From: Caballeronia grimmiae | Lineage (GTDB): Bacteria > Pseudomonadota > Gammaproteobacteria > Burkholderiales > Burkholderiaceae | Reading direction: 5' to 3' | Assembly (NCBI RefSeq): GCF_000698555.1 | Contig: NZ_JFHE01000003.1 | Span: forward strand, 310,001 to 374,000 | Length of the DNA: 64,000 nucleotides | Shown: positions 55,643-64,000 of the stretch, piece by piece | Layout: each line of letters starts with the position of its first letter | Numbering within the stretch: position 1 is the first letter of the stretch | Made by a program: the position numbers and the translations under genes | Notes under the pieces: model-generated | The model's database searches: none | What the model was told of the DNA's origin: nothing | The model's input: only the letters and a program-made list of their open reading frames with translations

Positions 55643-56497
55643 TCACGCGGCTGCGGCGCGCTCCGCGGCTTCGATCGTGTTGACGAGCAGCATCGTGATG
55701 GTCATCGGTCCGACGCCTCCGGGCACCGGCGTGATATGACCGGCCACTTCGCGTACGCCCGCGAAATCGACGTCCCCGCACAGCTTGCCGGCGTCGTCCC
55801 TGTTCATGCCAACGTCGATGACCGTCGCGCCCGGCTTCACCATGTCGGCGGTCAGAATATTGCGGCGGCCGACCGCGGCGACGACGACATCGGCTTCGCG
55901 CGTGTGCTTCGCGAGATCGCGCGTCTTGCTGTGGCAGATCGTGACCGTCGCGCCGGCTTCGAGCAGCAGAAGCGCCATCGGCTTGCCGACGATGTTGGAG
56001 CGGCCGATGACCACCGCGTTCGCGCCCTGCAGATCGATCCCGTGCGCCTCGAACATCTTCATCACGCCATAGGGCGTGCAGGGGCGAAAGAGCGGCTTGC
56101 CGGTCATCAGCGCGCCCGCGTTGGCGACGTGAAAACCGTCGACGTCCTTCTCGGGCGCGATCGCTTCGATGACCTTGTGGCTGTCGATATGCGCCGGCAG
56201 CGGCAGTTGCACGAGGATGCCGTGAATCGACGGATCGGCGTTGAGCTTGTCGATGTGCGCCAGCAGTTCGCGCTCCGAAAGCGTCGCGGGGAAGCGGTCC
56301 ATCACCGAATGCAGGCCGTTGTCCTGGCACGCCTTGACCTTGTTGCGCACATAGACTTCGCTCGCGGGGTTGTCGCCGACGAGCACGACGGCGAGGCCCG
56401 GCTTGTGTCCGCGAGCGGTGAGGGCGGCGGCGCGCACGGCGACATCGGCGCGGAGAGTCTTGGAAAGGGCGTTGCCGTCGATGAGTTGGGCAGTCAT
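55643..56497 (-). CDS. folD: methylenetetrahydrofolate dehydrogenase/cyclohydrolase FolD
   Basis: FolD interconverts 5,10-methylene-THF and 10-formyl-THF in one-carbon metabolism. The 284-residue protein begins [19 protein letters not shown]. It has the first signature ([21 protein letters not shown], with the catalytic Lys), the conserved QLPLPAHID, the NADP loop [18 protein letters not shown] and the C-terminal [15 protein letters not shown]. Length and motifs are normal. The gene following on the same strand is prlC. Confidence 0.97.
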   Translation of the reverse strand: MTAQLIDGNALSKTLRADVAVRAAALTARGHKPGLAVVLVGDNPASEVYVRNKVKACQDNGLHSVMDRFPATLSERELLAHIDKLNADPSIHGILVQLPLPAHIDSHKVIEAIAPEKDVDGFHVANAGALMTGKPLFRPCTPYGVMKMFEAHGIDLQGANAVVIGRSNIVGKPMALLLLEAGATVTICHSKTRDLAKHTREADVVVAAVGRRNILTADMVKPGATVIDVGMNRDDAGKLCGDVDFAGVREVAGHITPVPGGVGPMTITMLLVNTIEAAERAAAA

Positions 56498-56695
56498 GGC
56501 GAATCAGTGAGGATGAGCCGTATGGCATGAATGGCGAGCCGCGTGCGCAGGGCGGGCTGCGGCGGGCTTCGCGGGCGCGTTGTCTTGCGCTCTTGGGGAA
56601 GGGCGAGATTATACCGCCGGGCGCTTTAGAGCGTCCGGCGGTGACAGGCGGCGCGGCGGCGGGGCGTTGGCGGGGCGTTGGCGCGGCGTCGGCAG

Positions 56696-57610
56696 TCAGG
56701 GAGAAACGGGCTGCCAGGACGAATCCGGGTCGAAGGTCTTGATCGATGCCGCGGCGCGCGCCGTCGCGGGCCCCAGGTTCTTCTCGAAGACTTGCCCGTC
56801 CTGATTGACGATGAAGGTCATCACGCCGGTTTCGCCGTACTTTGCCGGCCACGCGATCATGCCGAAGCCCTGCGCGAGCGCGCCGCCCTGCATGTAATTC
56901 TTGGCGCCATCCTTTGCGTGCGGGCCTTGCCCGGTCAGGATGCGGTAGTGGTAGCCGTAGTACGCGTCGCCCGGATGCGTCTTGTTCGGCATCGTCGCGG
57001 CGAGCGGCCCGAGCGGGCTCTCCGGCTCGCCGGGCGCGGTGTTCCAGTACAGGCCGTCGTGCTTCCCGGACGTGCTCACGAAGCGGTCGGCGTAGCGATT
57101 CATCAGCTTGCGATAGTCGTTCTGGGCATCGACGTAGGCGAGGGCGACGTGCATCACCGACCGCTCGTTGCGGCCGATGCGCCGCGTCAGCAGTTCGTCG
57201 CGCGCGGCGGGCATGTCGAAGCGCCAGCCCTTGCCGGTATCGACGAGCGGTATCGGCAGCGTCCAGCCGCTGTCGCCCGTTTCGATGTGCACGGTCTTGC
57301 GGCCGTTGAGCGGCTCCTTATCCTCGACGATGCGATGCCCCTTCGACCACGATGCGAGGTACTCATAGATATCGTCCTGGCCGACGCTGCCCGCAGGCAC
57401 GTAGCGCGCGTGGTCCTTGCCGAGCACTTTCTGGAGCGCGGTTTCGTCGTTGGATGCGATGGCATCGGTGAATGCTTGCGCGGCGGCGTCGGGCGTGGCG
57501 TAAAGCGCCTGCGCATGGGCGAGGGATGCCGCGATCGTCAGGGACGCGGCGGCGAGCGTCGCGCGCAGCAGCGTTTTCTTAGATGAGGCGAGCGTTGTGG
57601 TTTGAGTCAT
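56696..57610 (-). CDS. DUF2950 family exported protein
   Basis: The 304-residue protein has a signal peptide (TLLRATLAAASLTIAASLAHAQA, cleavage near residue 33) and the DUF2950 pattern: YATPDAAAQAFTDAIASNDETALQKVLGKDH, GDSGWTLPIPLV, GYHYRILTGQGPHA and WPAKYGETGVMTFIVNQDGQVFEKNLGP. The function of the family is unknown. The ATG at 57610 has CCAGGAGCTTC upstream; an earlier ATG at 57667 overlaps the preceding gene's end and is less likely. It follows the DUF3300 gene by about 50 bp on the same strand, a pairing that suggests joint function. Confidence 0.88.
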   Translation of the reverse strand: MTQTTTLASSKKTLLRATLAAASLTIAASLAHAQALYATPDAAAQAFTDAIASNDETALQKVLGKDHARYVPAGSVGQDDIYEYLASWSKGHRIVEDKEPLNGRKTVHIETGDSGWTLPIPLVDTGKGWRFDMPAARDELLTRRIGRNERSVMHVALAYVDAQNDYRKLMNRYADRFVSTSGKHDGLYWNTAPGEPESPLGPLAATMPNKTHPGDAYYGYHYRILTGQGPHAKDGAKNYMQGGALAQGFGMIAWPAKYGETGVMTFIVNQDGQVFEKNLGPATARAAASIKTFDPDSSWQPVSP

Positions 57611-57663
57611 CTGAAGCTCCTGGGTCGGACTTGCATGAAGGCGTGTCTGGACACGTTGGTTCA

Positions 57664-58962
57664 TCACCGGCGAAAACCTCCGCCGCCTCCGTGAAACCCT
57701 CCGCCCCCGCCGCCGTGGAAGCCGCCGCCGCCGCCCTGAAAGCCTCCGCCACCGCGTTGCATTGCGCCGCCCGCATCCGGACGCGCGCTCGCAAGCGATT
57801 GCCGGCTGGCTTGTCCGCGCTGCATGTCCTGCCGCGCGACGTTGCCGTCGCCCGCGCCGCGCAGCGCGTTGTCGCGATTGACGTTCTGCGCCCGCTGATG
57901 CAGATCGCCATTGCCCGCGCCGCCCTGGCGCATGTTCTGCACGCGCTGGTTCGCCGGCTGATTCATGTTCTGCCCCGTGCGCTGCTGTAACGTTTGCGCC
58001 GCTTGCGCGCGCTCCTGATCACGGCCACGGAAGTGGTCGCGATTCACCGACGCGAGGTTCTGGTTGTTCACGCGGTTCTGCCGGTTCACGTTGGTGTTCC
58101 GGTTGAACTGCGGATCGTTGCGATTCCAGCGCACGTTATTGCTGTTCGCATTGATGCGGTTGTTCACGTTGATGTTGTTGTAGCGGTTCACGTTGACGTT
58201 GACATTCCCGCGATTCCAGTCGCAATTGCCCCACAGCGAGTTGGCGACCGCGATGCCCGCGCCAAACGCGAGCCCGGTGGCGAAACCGGTCGCGATTGCA
58301 TAGCCGGGCGGCGGCGGGACATAGACAGGCGGATACGCCGGATACGGCCACGCGCCATAGACGACCGTCGGGTTATACGTGGGCACGTAGACGACCTGGG
58401 GATTCGCCGGGACGATCTGAATCGTGCTCTGCTCGACCACCACTTGCTGCTGCTCGGTCGTCTTGAGATTGCCGGCGGTCTGGGCGGCGCGGCGCAGGCG
58501 CTGCACGGAGTCCATCACGTCGCTCGGCTGCGCGACGAACGCGTTGCCAAGCTGCGTGACCCAGTCGATCTTGGACGCCATCGTCGCAAGCGCCTGCGGG
58601 AAAGCGGCCAGCGATTGCACGCTCGGGTCCCACGGCTCCGACTGCACGGCCTTCACGGCGTCGTCGCCCTTGATGTTCGAATTGGCCTTAGACCACTGCG
58701 CCGCTGCTTCGATATCCTGCGGATAGGTCGACGCCATCAGCACCTGTGCGAGCAGGGCGTCCGGATAAAGCGCGACGGGCGCGACGAGTGCATCGAGCTG
58801 CTGATTGGTGAGCTTCTGCGTCGGCGCGTTGCCTTGCGCCTGAGCGCAGACAGGCGGCGCGTGGAGCACGGCAAACGGCGCTGCGGCAAGCGTCGCCGCG
58901 AGCGCCAGCACGCGCCCCGCACAGAGGCGGCTCACGAGCAATCTGGTTGATTTCTTGTTCAC
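57664..58962 (-). CDS. DUF3300 family exported protein with Asn-rich and Gly/His-rich tail
   Basis: The 432-residue protein has a signal peptide (LALAATLAAAPFAVLHAPPVCAQA) and then a DUF3300 domain (LDALVAPVALYPDALLAQVLMASTYPQDIEAA..., IVPANPQVVYVPTYNPTVVYG). A short hydrophobic glycine-rich segment follows (GYAIATGFATGLAFGAGIAVAN). The second half is disordered: first Asn/Arg-rich (NVNVNVNRYNNINVNNRIN), then Gln/Arg-rich, ending in a Gly-Phe-His tail with repeated GGGFHGGGG units. It is probably an envelope protein. It is followed by the DUF2950 gene on the same strand. Function unknown. Confidence 0.88.
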   Translation of the reverse strand: MNKKSTRLLVSRLCAGRVLALAATLAAAPFAVLHAPPVCAQAQGNAPTQKLTNQQLDALVAPVALYPDALLAQVLMASTYPQDIEAAAQWSKANSNIKGDDAVKAVQSEPWDPSVQSLAAFPQALATMASKIDWVTQLGNAFVAQPSDVMDSVQRLRRAAQTAGNLKTTEQQQVVVEQSTIQIVPANPQVVYVPTYNPTVVYGAWPYPAYPPVYVPPPPGYAIATGFATGLAFGAGIAVANSLWGNCDWNRGNVNVNVNRYNNINVNNRINANSNNVRWNRNDPQFNRNTNVNRQNRVNNQNLASVNRDHFRGRDQERAQAAQTLQQRTGQNMNQPANQRVQNMRQGGAGNGDLHQRAQNVNRDNALRGAGDGNVARQDMQRGQASRQSLASARPDAGGAMQRGGGGFQGGGGGFHGGGGGGFHGGGGGFRR

Positions 58963-59301
58963 GGCGATGTCCTCCTGAGCGCGTGTCGGGTGATGGCTGC
59001 CGAATCATCATATCGAAGTCGTGAGCCAAAGAATACTTGCGGACTGCCAACCAAATGCGATGCGCGCCTGCGTGAAGGACGGGGGAATGATGGCCGAAGA
59101 AGCGTGTGGGCAGCGAGCGCATTGCCGTGCATGAGCCGGTTCTCTATAAGAACGCTCGATCAAATTACGGGGCTGCGTCGTCAGGTGTCAACGCGAATCG
59201 CGAAACGTCGCGTTTCAGACTCGCATGATGCGCGGGAGCACTGCAAAGGACAAGCGTGGCCGGCATGCATGGCCGGCCACGTGAGGAGAAAGCGTGAAGC
59301 G
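58963..59301. other. gap between the DUF3300 gene and the response regulator
   Basis: I see no gene. The left part holds the promoter region of the minus-strand DUF3300 gene, with TCCTC complementary to a ribosome binding site just before its start. The right part has a perfect hairpin (59255-59281) close to the stop codon of the regulator gene. Confidence 0.6.
59255..59281 (-). terminator. probable terminator hairpin of the FixLJ-like operon
   Basis: CGTGGCCGGC and GCCGGCCACG pair perfectly around a 7-nt loop, 21 nt after the stop codon of the response regulator. The T-rich tract after it on the minus strand (CTTGTCCTTTG) is poor, so it may be a weak terminator or need Rho. Confidence 0.55.
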
Positions 59302-59940
59302 TTATTGCTGCGGCTTGTTCGACAGCGCGAGACGCAAGAGGTCGGCCACGGTGTTCACCGACAGCTTTTCCATGATGTTCGCGCGATGCGCTTCGACCGT
59401 CTTGATGCTGATGCCGAGGTCATCGGCGATTTGCTTGTTCAGACGCCCCGCGATAATGCGCTCCAGCACCTGATGCTCGCGCGCCGTCAGCTTGCCGAGC
59501 CGCTCGGCGGCTGCGCGCTGCTGCTGCACGCTGGTGCTTTCGCTGCGCGCCTTCTCCAGCATGCGCTCGACGAGCTTGCGCAGTTCGGCTTCGTCGAACG
59601 GCTTCTCGATGAAGTCCATCGCGCCTTTCTTCATGGTAGAGACGGCCATCGGAACATCGCCGTGGCCGGTTACGAAAATGATCGGCAGCAGTGAATTCTC
59701 GGCGATGAGCTTCTCCTGCAGTTCGAGGCCGGTCATGCCGGCCATGCGCACGTCGAGGATCAGACAGGCGATGGCGCCCGAATGAGCGATCGGCAGGTAG
59801 ACATCGAGGAACGACTCCGCGCTCGAGAAGCACTGCACGCGATAGCCGTTCGCCTCGAGCAGCCAGCGCAAAGAATCACGCACGGCCTCGTCATCGTCGA
59901 CGACAAAGACGGTTTCCTGAGTGGTGACTGGACTGCTCAT
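59302..59940 (-). CDS. FixJ/TtrR-type response regulator
   Basis: The 212-residue protein has a FixJ-type receiver domain (FVVDDDEAVRDSLRWLLEANGY, phosphoacceptor Asp in CLILDVRMAGMTG, K in DFIEKPFDEAEL). A LuxR-type helix-turn-helix follows (LTAREHQVLERIIAGRLNKQIADDLGISIKTVEAHRANIMEKL). Its ATG overlaps the stop of the upstream kinase gene (ATGA), so the two are co-translated and are clearly partners. The FixJ group often responds to oxygen, redox or respiratory signals; the target genes are not known. Confidence 0.93.
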   Translation of the reverse strand: MSSPVTTQETVFVVDDDEAVRDSLRWLLEANGYRVQCFSSAESFLDVYLPIAHSGAIACLILDVRMAGMTGLELQEKLIAENSLLPIIFVTGHGDVPMAVSTMKKGAMDFIEKPFDEAELRKLVERMLEKARSESTSVQQQRAAAERLGKLTAREHQVLERIIAGRLNKQIADDLGISIKTVEAHRANIMEKLSVNTVADLLRLALSNKPQQ

Positions 59941-62480
59941 AGTTCTCCCGTAACTGTTTGTTGTCTCGTATTCGTGTATTCGTCGTGTTCATCGCCGCCC
60001 GATCCCGATCCGTGCGAGCCGTCCACCTCGCCGATCGGCAGGCTGCAATGGAAGGTCGCGCCGGTGACGTGGCCGTCCGGATCGACATTGTTGACCACCC
60101 AGAGGCGGCCGCGATGCGATTCGATGATCGAGCGGCAGATGTTCAGACCCATGCCCATGCCGTCCGACTTGGTGCTGTAGAACGGCTCGAACAGGCGCTC
60201 GGCGGTGGCTTCGTCCACGCCCGGCCCCTGATCGACGACGCTGATGCAAACGGAGCCGCCGTCCGTGCGCAGCACGACGACGCGGATCACCGGATCGACG
60301 GCGTTCGGTTTCGCATCATGCATTGCTTCGGCTGCGTTTTTCAACAGGTTGACCAACACTTGTTCGATCAAAACCGGATCGACGTAGATCACCGGCATGC
60401 GCGACCGAATCTCGGTGACGATGCGGATCTTCCGCTTGCGCGCTTCGATTTCGGCGAGGCCGACCGCGTCCGCGACGATATCGGCGACGCGAGTGGCCTG
60501 GCGCTTCGGCTCCGAACGCTTCACGAACTCGCGAATGCGCTTGATGATCATCCCCGCGCGCACGGCCTGCTGCGCGGTCTTTTCGAGCACCGGCAACAGC
60601 GTTTCCTGCGTCATGCGGCCCGACTTCACCAGCGCGACGCAGCCGGAGCAGTAGTTGTTGATCGCGGCGAGCGGCTGATTCAGTTCGTGCGCGAGCGACG
60701 ACGCCATCTCGCCCATCGTCATCAGGCGGCTCGTGAACTGGAGCTTCTCTTCCTGCTGATGCGCGAGTTCTTGTGCCTGCTTGCGCTGCGTGATGTCGGT
60801 CGCGATCTGCATCTGCGCGAGATGGCCGTCCACCCACTGAATGTACTGGCGGCGCACTTCGAACCACTTCTGGATGCCTTCGACATAGACCTCCTGCGCA
60901 TCCGCCGAGCTTTCGGTCAGCGCGGCGGTGGGCAGGCCCGCGTAGGTGTCGATCATGTCGATGGTGTCGGACGAACTGTGACCGCTGCCGTCGAACGCCG
61001 CGCCCGCCAGTTGCAGATGCCCGTCCGGACGGATGCCGAACAGATGCCGGTAATAGCGGTTGGCGAAGAGCAGTTCGGCTTCGTCGGCGGCGAGCACGGA
61101 CACGGCTGCATCCAGGCTTTCCAGCACGGTGGTAAAGCGTTCGTGCGCGGCGGCCAGTTCCTCGCGGGCGCGCTTCGGCTCGGTGATGTCCGTCATCGAC
61201 GACATCCACCCGGTCTGACGCCCCGAACTGTCGATCAGCGGCGAGACATACAGCCGCGCGTGGAAGAACGAACCGTCCTTGCGACGCACGCGCAATTCGA
61301 AACCGGAAGAGGGCGCTTTGCCGCGCAGCGTCATGTCGAGCTGGCGCTGCATCTCGGGATACGCATCGCGCGGCCAGTACGGGAAAGGCGCGTTCTTGCC
61401 GACGAGATCGCTCTCGTCCCAGCCGGTCATGCGGCAGAACGCCGGATTCACGTGCGTGATGCGGCCGTGCATGTCGAGCACGCGCATGCCGATCAGCACG
61501 GAATTTTCCATCGCGCGGCGGAAGAACGCTTCGGCATAGAGCGCCTGCTGCGCTTCGAAGCGCTGGCGCGTGTGTTTCCAGAGGCTCCACAAACTCCACA
61601 GCACGAAGCACGACAATCCGGCCACCAGCCACACGAGCGTGTTATTGGTGAAGTTCGTGAGCTGCGGATACGAATACACGCGCACCGACAGCCCTTGCCC
61701 CGGCGGATCGAGCGGCAGATCGTAGAACATGTCGCGCGGCAGGCGCGGCCGGCTCGACGTGGTGGCCAGCTCGCGATTGTTCAGATCGGTGATGGAAATC
61801 TTGTACTTCGCCGACAGTTCGCCTGGAATGTCATGTTTGAGGATGCCTTCGATCGAGAAGACGGCGGCGATCGATCCGAGGAATTCGCGGTCGCGGAAAA
61901 CCGGCGTCTGCAGCGTGATGTAGCCGTTGCCGAGGTCGTCGTAAAGAAGCGGCGAATAGACCTGGCGGCGCGTGGTGCGGGCTTCGTCGAATGCGGCCTG
62001 GACGGCTTCGTCCAGTTGCGTGTCGTTCGGCTTGGCGAGGCGCGAGCCCAGCACCGGCAACGGCGAATTGGGCCAGCGCGGCTTGTGCTCGCTCGTGTAC
62101 CAGTTCATGTAGAGGATCTCGGGATGCCCCTGCATGATGTCGGTGGATGCGTTCTGGAAGTTCTGCGGGTCGCCGTGGCCGCCCGTGATGTCGCGCGCGA
62201 GGGCCTGGATTTGTTCTTGCGCAGCGGTCATCGAAAGACGAATCTGCTGCTGCGCCCACGCGACGTTGCGATACAGCGTGTCTTCCTGCTGCTGCTGCTC
62301 GCGCCGGTTCAGGCTCCACAGGATGAGACTCATCACGACCAGAAAAACGAGGATCGAAATGAGCGGCGTGAGTAAATAGGAGTTCGACCACCACGGTCCG
62401 TGGTGCCAGCGGGAGGGCGACGAGTCGGCAGGGTTCTTTGCGACGCGCGCCGAGCGTTTGATCAGCCGGTCAGTCAACAT
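59937..62480 (-). CDS. FixL-type membrane sensor histidine kinase with two PAS domains
   Basis: The 847-residue kinase has a membrane segment near 33-57 and a periplasmic sensor domain of about 220 residues, with a CHASE/Cache-like pattern. A second membrane segment lies near 283-302, followed by two PAS regions (about 325-450, with VNPAFCRMTGWDESDLVG and a PAC ending in DITEPKRA, and about 455-575). The HisKA domain has H598 in SLAHELNQPLAAINNYC, and the HATPase has NLLKNAAEAM, DQGPGV and GMGMGLNICRSI. Two cysteines lie just after the phosphorylated His (C611, C614). There is no haem-PAS signature I can recognise. It is divergent from aceE. Confidence 0.9.
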   Translation of the reverse strand: MLTDRLIKRSARVAKNPADSSPSRWHHGPWWSNSYLLTPLISILVFLVVMSLILWSLNRREQQQQEDTLYRNVAWAQQQIRLSMTAAQEQIQALARDITGGHGDPQNFQNASTDIMQGHPEILYMNWYTSEHKPRWPNSPLPVLGSRLAKPNDTQLDEAVQAAFDEARTTRRQVYSPLLYDDLGNGYITLQTPVFRDREFLGSIAAVFSIEGILKHDIPGELSAKYKISITDLNNRELATTSSRPRLPRDMFYDLPLDPPGQGLSVRVYSYPQLTNFTNNTLVWLVAGLSCFVLWSLWSLWKHTRQRFEAQQALYAEAFFRRAMENSVLIGMRVLDMHGRITHVNPAFCRMTGWDESDLVGKNAPFPYWPRDAYPEMQRQLDMTLRGKAPSSGFELRVRRKDGSFFHARLYVSPLIDSSGRQTGWMSSMTDITEPKRAREELAAAHERFTTVLESLDAAVSVLAADEAELLFANRYYRHLFGIRPDGHLQLAGAAFDGSGHSSSDTIDMIDTYAGLPTAALTESSADAQEVYVEGIQKWFEVRRQYIQWVDGHLAQMQIATDITQRKQAQELAHQQEEKLQFTSRLMTMGEMASSLAHELNQPLAAINNYCSGCVALVKSGRMTQETLLPVLEKTAQQAVRAGMIIKRIREFVKRSEPKRQATRVADIVADAVGLAEIEARKRKIRIVTEIRSRMPVIYVDPVLIEQVLVNLLKNAAEAMHDAKPNAVDPVIRVVVLRTDGGSVCISVVDQGPGVDEATAERLFEPFYSTKSDGMGMGLNICRSIIESHRGRLWVVNNVDPDGHVTGATFHCSLPIGEVDGSHGSGSGGDEHDEYTNTRQQTVTGEL

Positions 62481-62768
62481 GGGAGCGATTGTAACGCAGC
62501 ACCCGATTGTTAATTAGCGTAAAAAGGCGCTAAGAATGAGGCATTTGCAAGAAAAGGAGACGAACCATCTGAGTTGAAATGCCATATCGGACGGTGCATT
62601 GCAGCAATTTTCCGCATTATGAGATAGCCTCTCATGATTCGAAAAATTCCTTGCTTCAAGCTCTGGACCCTCTTTAGAATTGCCGGCACGCGGCCAGTGC
62701 CCGCTTTTGTGCTTTCGCGCGGGCGTGTGTTGGCGGTTTACGAGCGTTCCTCACATCAGGAGACGAGC
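62481..62768. promoter_or_regulatory. divergent promoter region between the FixL-type kinase and aceE
   Basis: This 288-bp region is more AT-rich than the flanking genes (for example TTGTTAATTAGCGTAAAAAGG next to the kinase start) and must hold promoters for both directions. I see no regulator site I can name with confidence. No coding sequence is apparent. Confidence 0.5.
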
Positions 62769-64000
62769 ATGTCCGCTGTACCCGACGAAGTTCTCAAATA
62801 TGTCGCCAACGCAAAAGACGACGATCCGCAGGAAACCGCCGAATGGCTCGAAGCGCTCGATGGCGTGATTTCGGCGGTCGGCCCTGACCGCGCGCACTAC
62901 CTGATCGAGAAACAAATCGAATTTGCTCGCGTACATGGCGAGCATCTGCCGTTCTCGGCGAACACGCCGTACATCAACACGATCCCCGTGACAGCGCAGG
63001 CTAAGATTCCGGGCGATCAGGACATCGAACACCGCATCCGCTCGTACACGCGCTGGAACGCCATCGCGATGGTGCTGCGGGCGGGCAAGGACACCAACGT
63101 CGGCGGGCATATCGCTTCGTTCGCATCGGCGGCGACGCTGTACGACGTCGGCTTCAATCACTTCTGGCATGCGCCCTCGAAAGAGCACGGCGGCGACCTC
63201 GTCTTCGTGCAGGGTCACTCGTCGCCGGGTGTGTACTCGCGCGCGTTCCTGCTCGGCCGTCTCACCGAGAAGCAACTGAACAACTTCCGCCAGGAAGTGG
63301 GCGGCGAGGGCATCTCGTCGTATCCGCATCCGTGGCTGATGCCGGATTTCTGGCAGTTCCCGACCGTGTCGATGGGCCTCGGCCCGATCATGGCAATCTA
63401 TCAGGCGCGTTTCATGAAGTACATGCAAGCGCGCGGCATCGCCAAGACCGATGGCCGCAAAGTCTGGGCGTTCCTCGGCGACGGCGAAACGGACGAGCCG
63501 GAATCGCTCGGCGCGATCGGCATGGCCGGGCGCGAGCGTCTGGATAACCTCGTGTTCGTCATCAACTGCAACCTGCAGCGTCTGGACGGCCCGGTGCGCG
63601 GCAACGGCAAGATCATCCAGGAACTGGAAAGCGAGTTCCGCGGCGCGGGCTGGAACGTCATCAAGGTCATCTGGGGCAGCCGCTGGGACGCGCTCTTCGC
63701 ACGCGACAAGACTGGCGCGCTGATGCGCCGCATGATGGAAGTCGTCGACGGCGAGTATCAGACGTACAAGTCGGAATCGGGCGCGTTCGTGCGCGAGCAC
63801 TTCTTCAACACGCCGGAACTGAAGGCGCTCGTCGCCGACTGGTCCGATGACGACATCTGGAATCTGAACCGCGGCGGCCACGATCCGCACAAGATCTACG
63901 CCGCGTTCGACGCCGCGACCAAGACGAAGGGCGCGCCGACCGTCATCCTCGCCAAGACCATCAAGGGCTATGGCATGGGCGAGCACGGTCAGGCGATGAA
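62769..64000 (+). CDS. aceE: pyruvate dehydrogenase E1 component AceE (5' part)
   Basis: AceE is the TPP-dependent E1 of the pyruvate dehydrogenase complex. The first 410 codons are present and the gene runs off the right edge. It starts MSAVPDEVLKYVANAKDDDPQETAEWLEALDGVI and carries VGGHIASFASAATLYDVGFNHFW, FVQGHSSPGVYSRAFLLGRL and the TPP-binding motif GDGETDEPES...NCNLQRLDGPVRGN. This is the homodimeric E1 type. The start has CAGGAGACGAGC upstream. aceF and lpd would be expected downstream, outside the window. It is divergent from a FixLJ-like two-component pair. Confidence 0.97.
   Translation, partial: MSAVPDEVLKYVANAKDDDPQETAEWLEALDGVISAVGPDRAHYLIEKQIEFARVHGEHLPFSANTPYINTIPVTAQAKIPGDQDIEHRIRSYTRWNAIAMVLRAGKDTNVGGHIASFASAATLYDVGFNHFWHAPSKEHGGDLVFVQGHSSPGVYSRAFLLGRLTEKQLNNFRQEVGGEGISSYPHPWLMPDFWQFPTVSMGLGPIMAIYQARFMKYMQARGIAKTDGRKVWAFLGDGETDEPESLGAIGMAGRERLDNLVFVINCNLQRLDGPVRGNGKIIQELESEFRGAGWNVIKVIWGSRWDALFARDKTGALMRRMMEVVDGEYQTYKSESGAFVREHFFNTPELKALVADWSDDDIWNLNRGGHDPHKIYAAFDAATKTKGAPTVILAKTIKGYGMGEHGQAM

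Noticed and set aside
59958..62375. An 805-codon plus-strand frame across the FixL-type kinase
   Set aside because: Antisense shadow of a clearly recognisable kinase.

Overview
The window is a GC-rich, gene-dense stretch of bacterial chromosome. Its gene content points to a betaproteobacterium of the Burkholderiaceae, most like Paraburkholderia or Caballeronia. The pointers are recC-recB-recD followed by arfB, an L-lactate permease, yggX-argA back to back with hrpA, glnA-ntrB-ntrC, and a FixLJ-like pair divergent from aceE. This assignment is inference from gene order and protein character; no database search was run. Most of the window is core housekeeping sequence. It holds no insertion sequence, integrase, CRISPR array or rRNA operon that I can see.

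Layout. 0-2.5 kb: FUSC-family membrane protein (minus). 2.7-12.5 kb: recC, recB and recD overlapping by 4 bp each, then arfB. 12.5-15.6 kb: a 25-bp tandem repeat, an EamA exporter, the lactate permease and an unlisted 42-residue membrane peptide (all minus). 15.9-16.5 kb: a Gly/His/Trp-rich protein containing three HGGGW units and a glycine-zipper lipoprotein. 16.7-18.9 kb: thiC with its TPP riboswitch. 19.2-20.1 kb: a second EamA exporter. 20.3-24.4 kb: an accessory segment of visibly lower GC, with a two-domain glycosyltransferase, a 760-bp AT-rich gap carrying (ATTG)7, and a trimeric autotransporter adhesin. 24.5-28.8 kb: an envelope/stress-type cluster with an entericidin-like lipoprotein, a NarX-type kinase, two DUF1328 peptides, a ferritin-like protein and two response regulators. 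29-34 kb: two MFS transporters, small hypotheticals, tRNA-Leu(UAA), a TMEM175-type channel and a YfcE phosphodiesterase. 34.6-41.1 kb: yggX and argA (minus) and the large helicase hrpA (plus). 41.2-46.3 kb: a beta-propeller protein, a sterol-desaturase-family hydroxylase, an EI24 membrane protein, a CinA-N-like protein, cutC and a rhodanese. 46.4-51 kb: nitrogen control (glnA with NtrC sites and a sigma-54 promoter, ntrB, ntrC). 51-57.6 kb: xthA, a cytosine deaminase, prlC, folD and a DUF2950 protein. 57.7-62.5 kb: a DUF3300 protein and a FixL/FixJ-like pair. 62.8 kb to the end: aceE, cut by the window edge.

How the genes work together. RecBCD repairs double-strand breaks. NtrB/NtrC drive glnA from a sigma-54 promoter for which both upstream NtrC sites are readable. 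ThiC makes the pyrimidine half of thiamine under TPP control, and AceE at the other end of the window uses TPP. The FixLJ-like pair, transcribed away from aceE, is a plausible redox or energy sensor. The lower-GC segment probably serves cell-surface display.

The most unusual observations are: a RecD whose acidic linker carries a QGDLF pentapeptide resembling a beta-clamp-binding motif; a protein with the HGGGW copper-binding core known from the prion octarepeat, lying in frame with a lipoprotein across one stop codon; a palindromic -10 between argA and hrpA that would make both mRNAs nearly leaderless; and the repeat-bearing, hairpin-rich upstream region of the mosaic adhesin next to a glycosyltransferase with a vestigial first domain. 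None of these amounts to a demonstrated new system.
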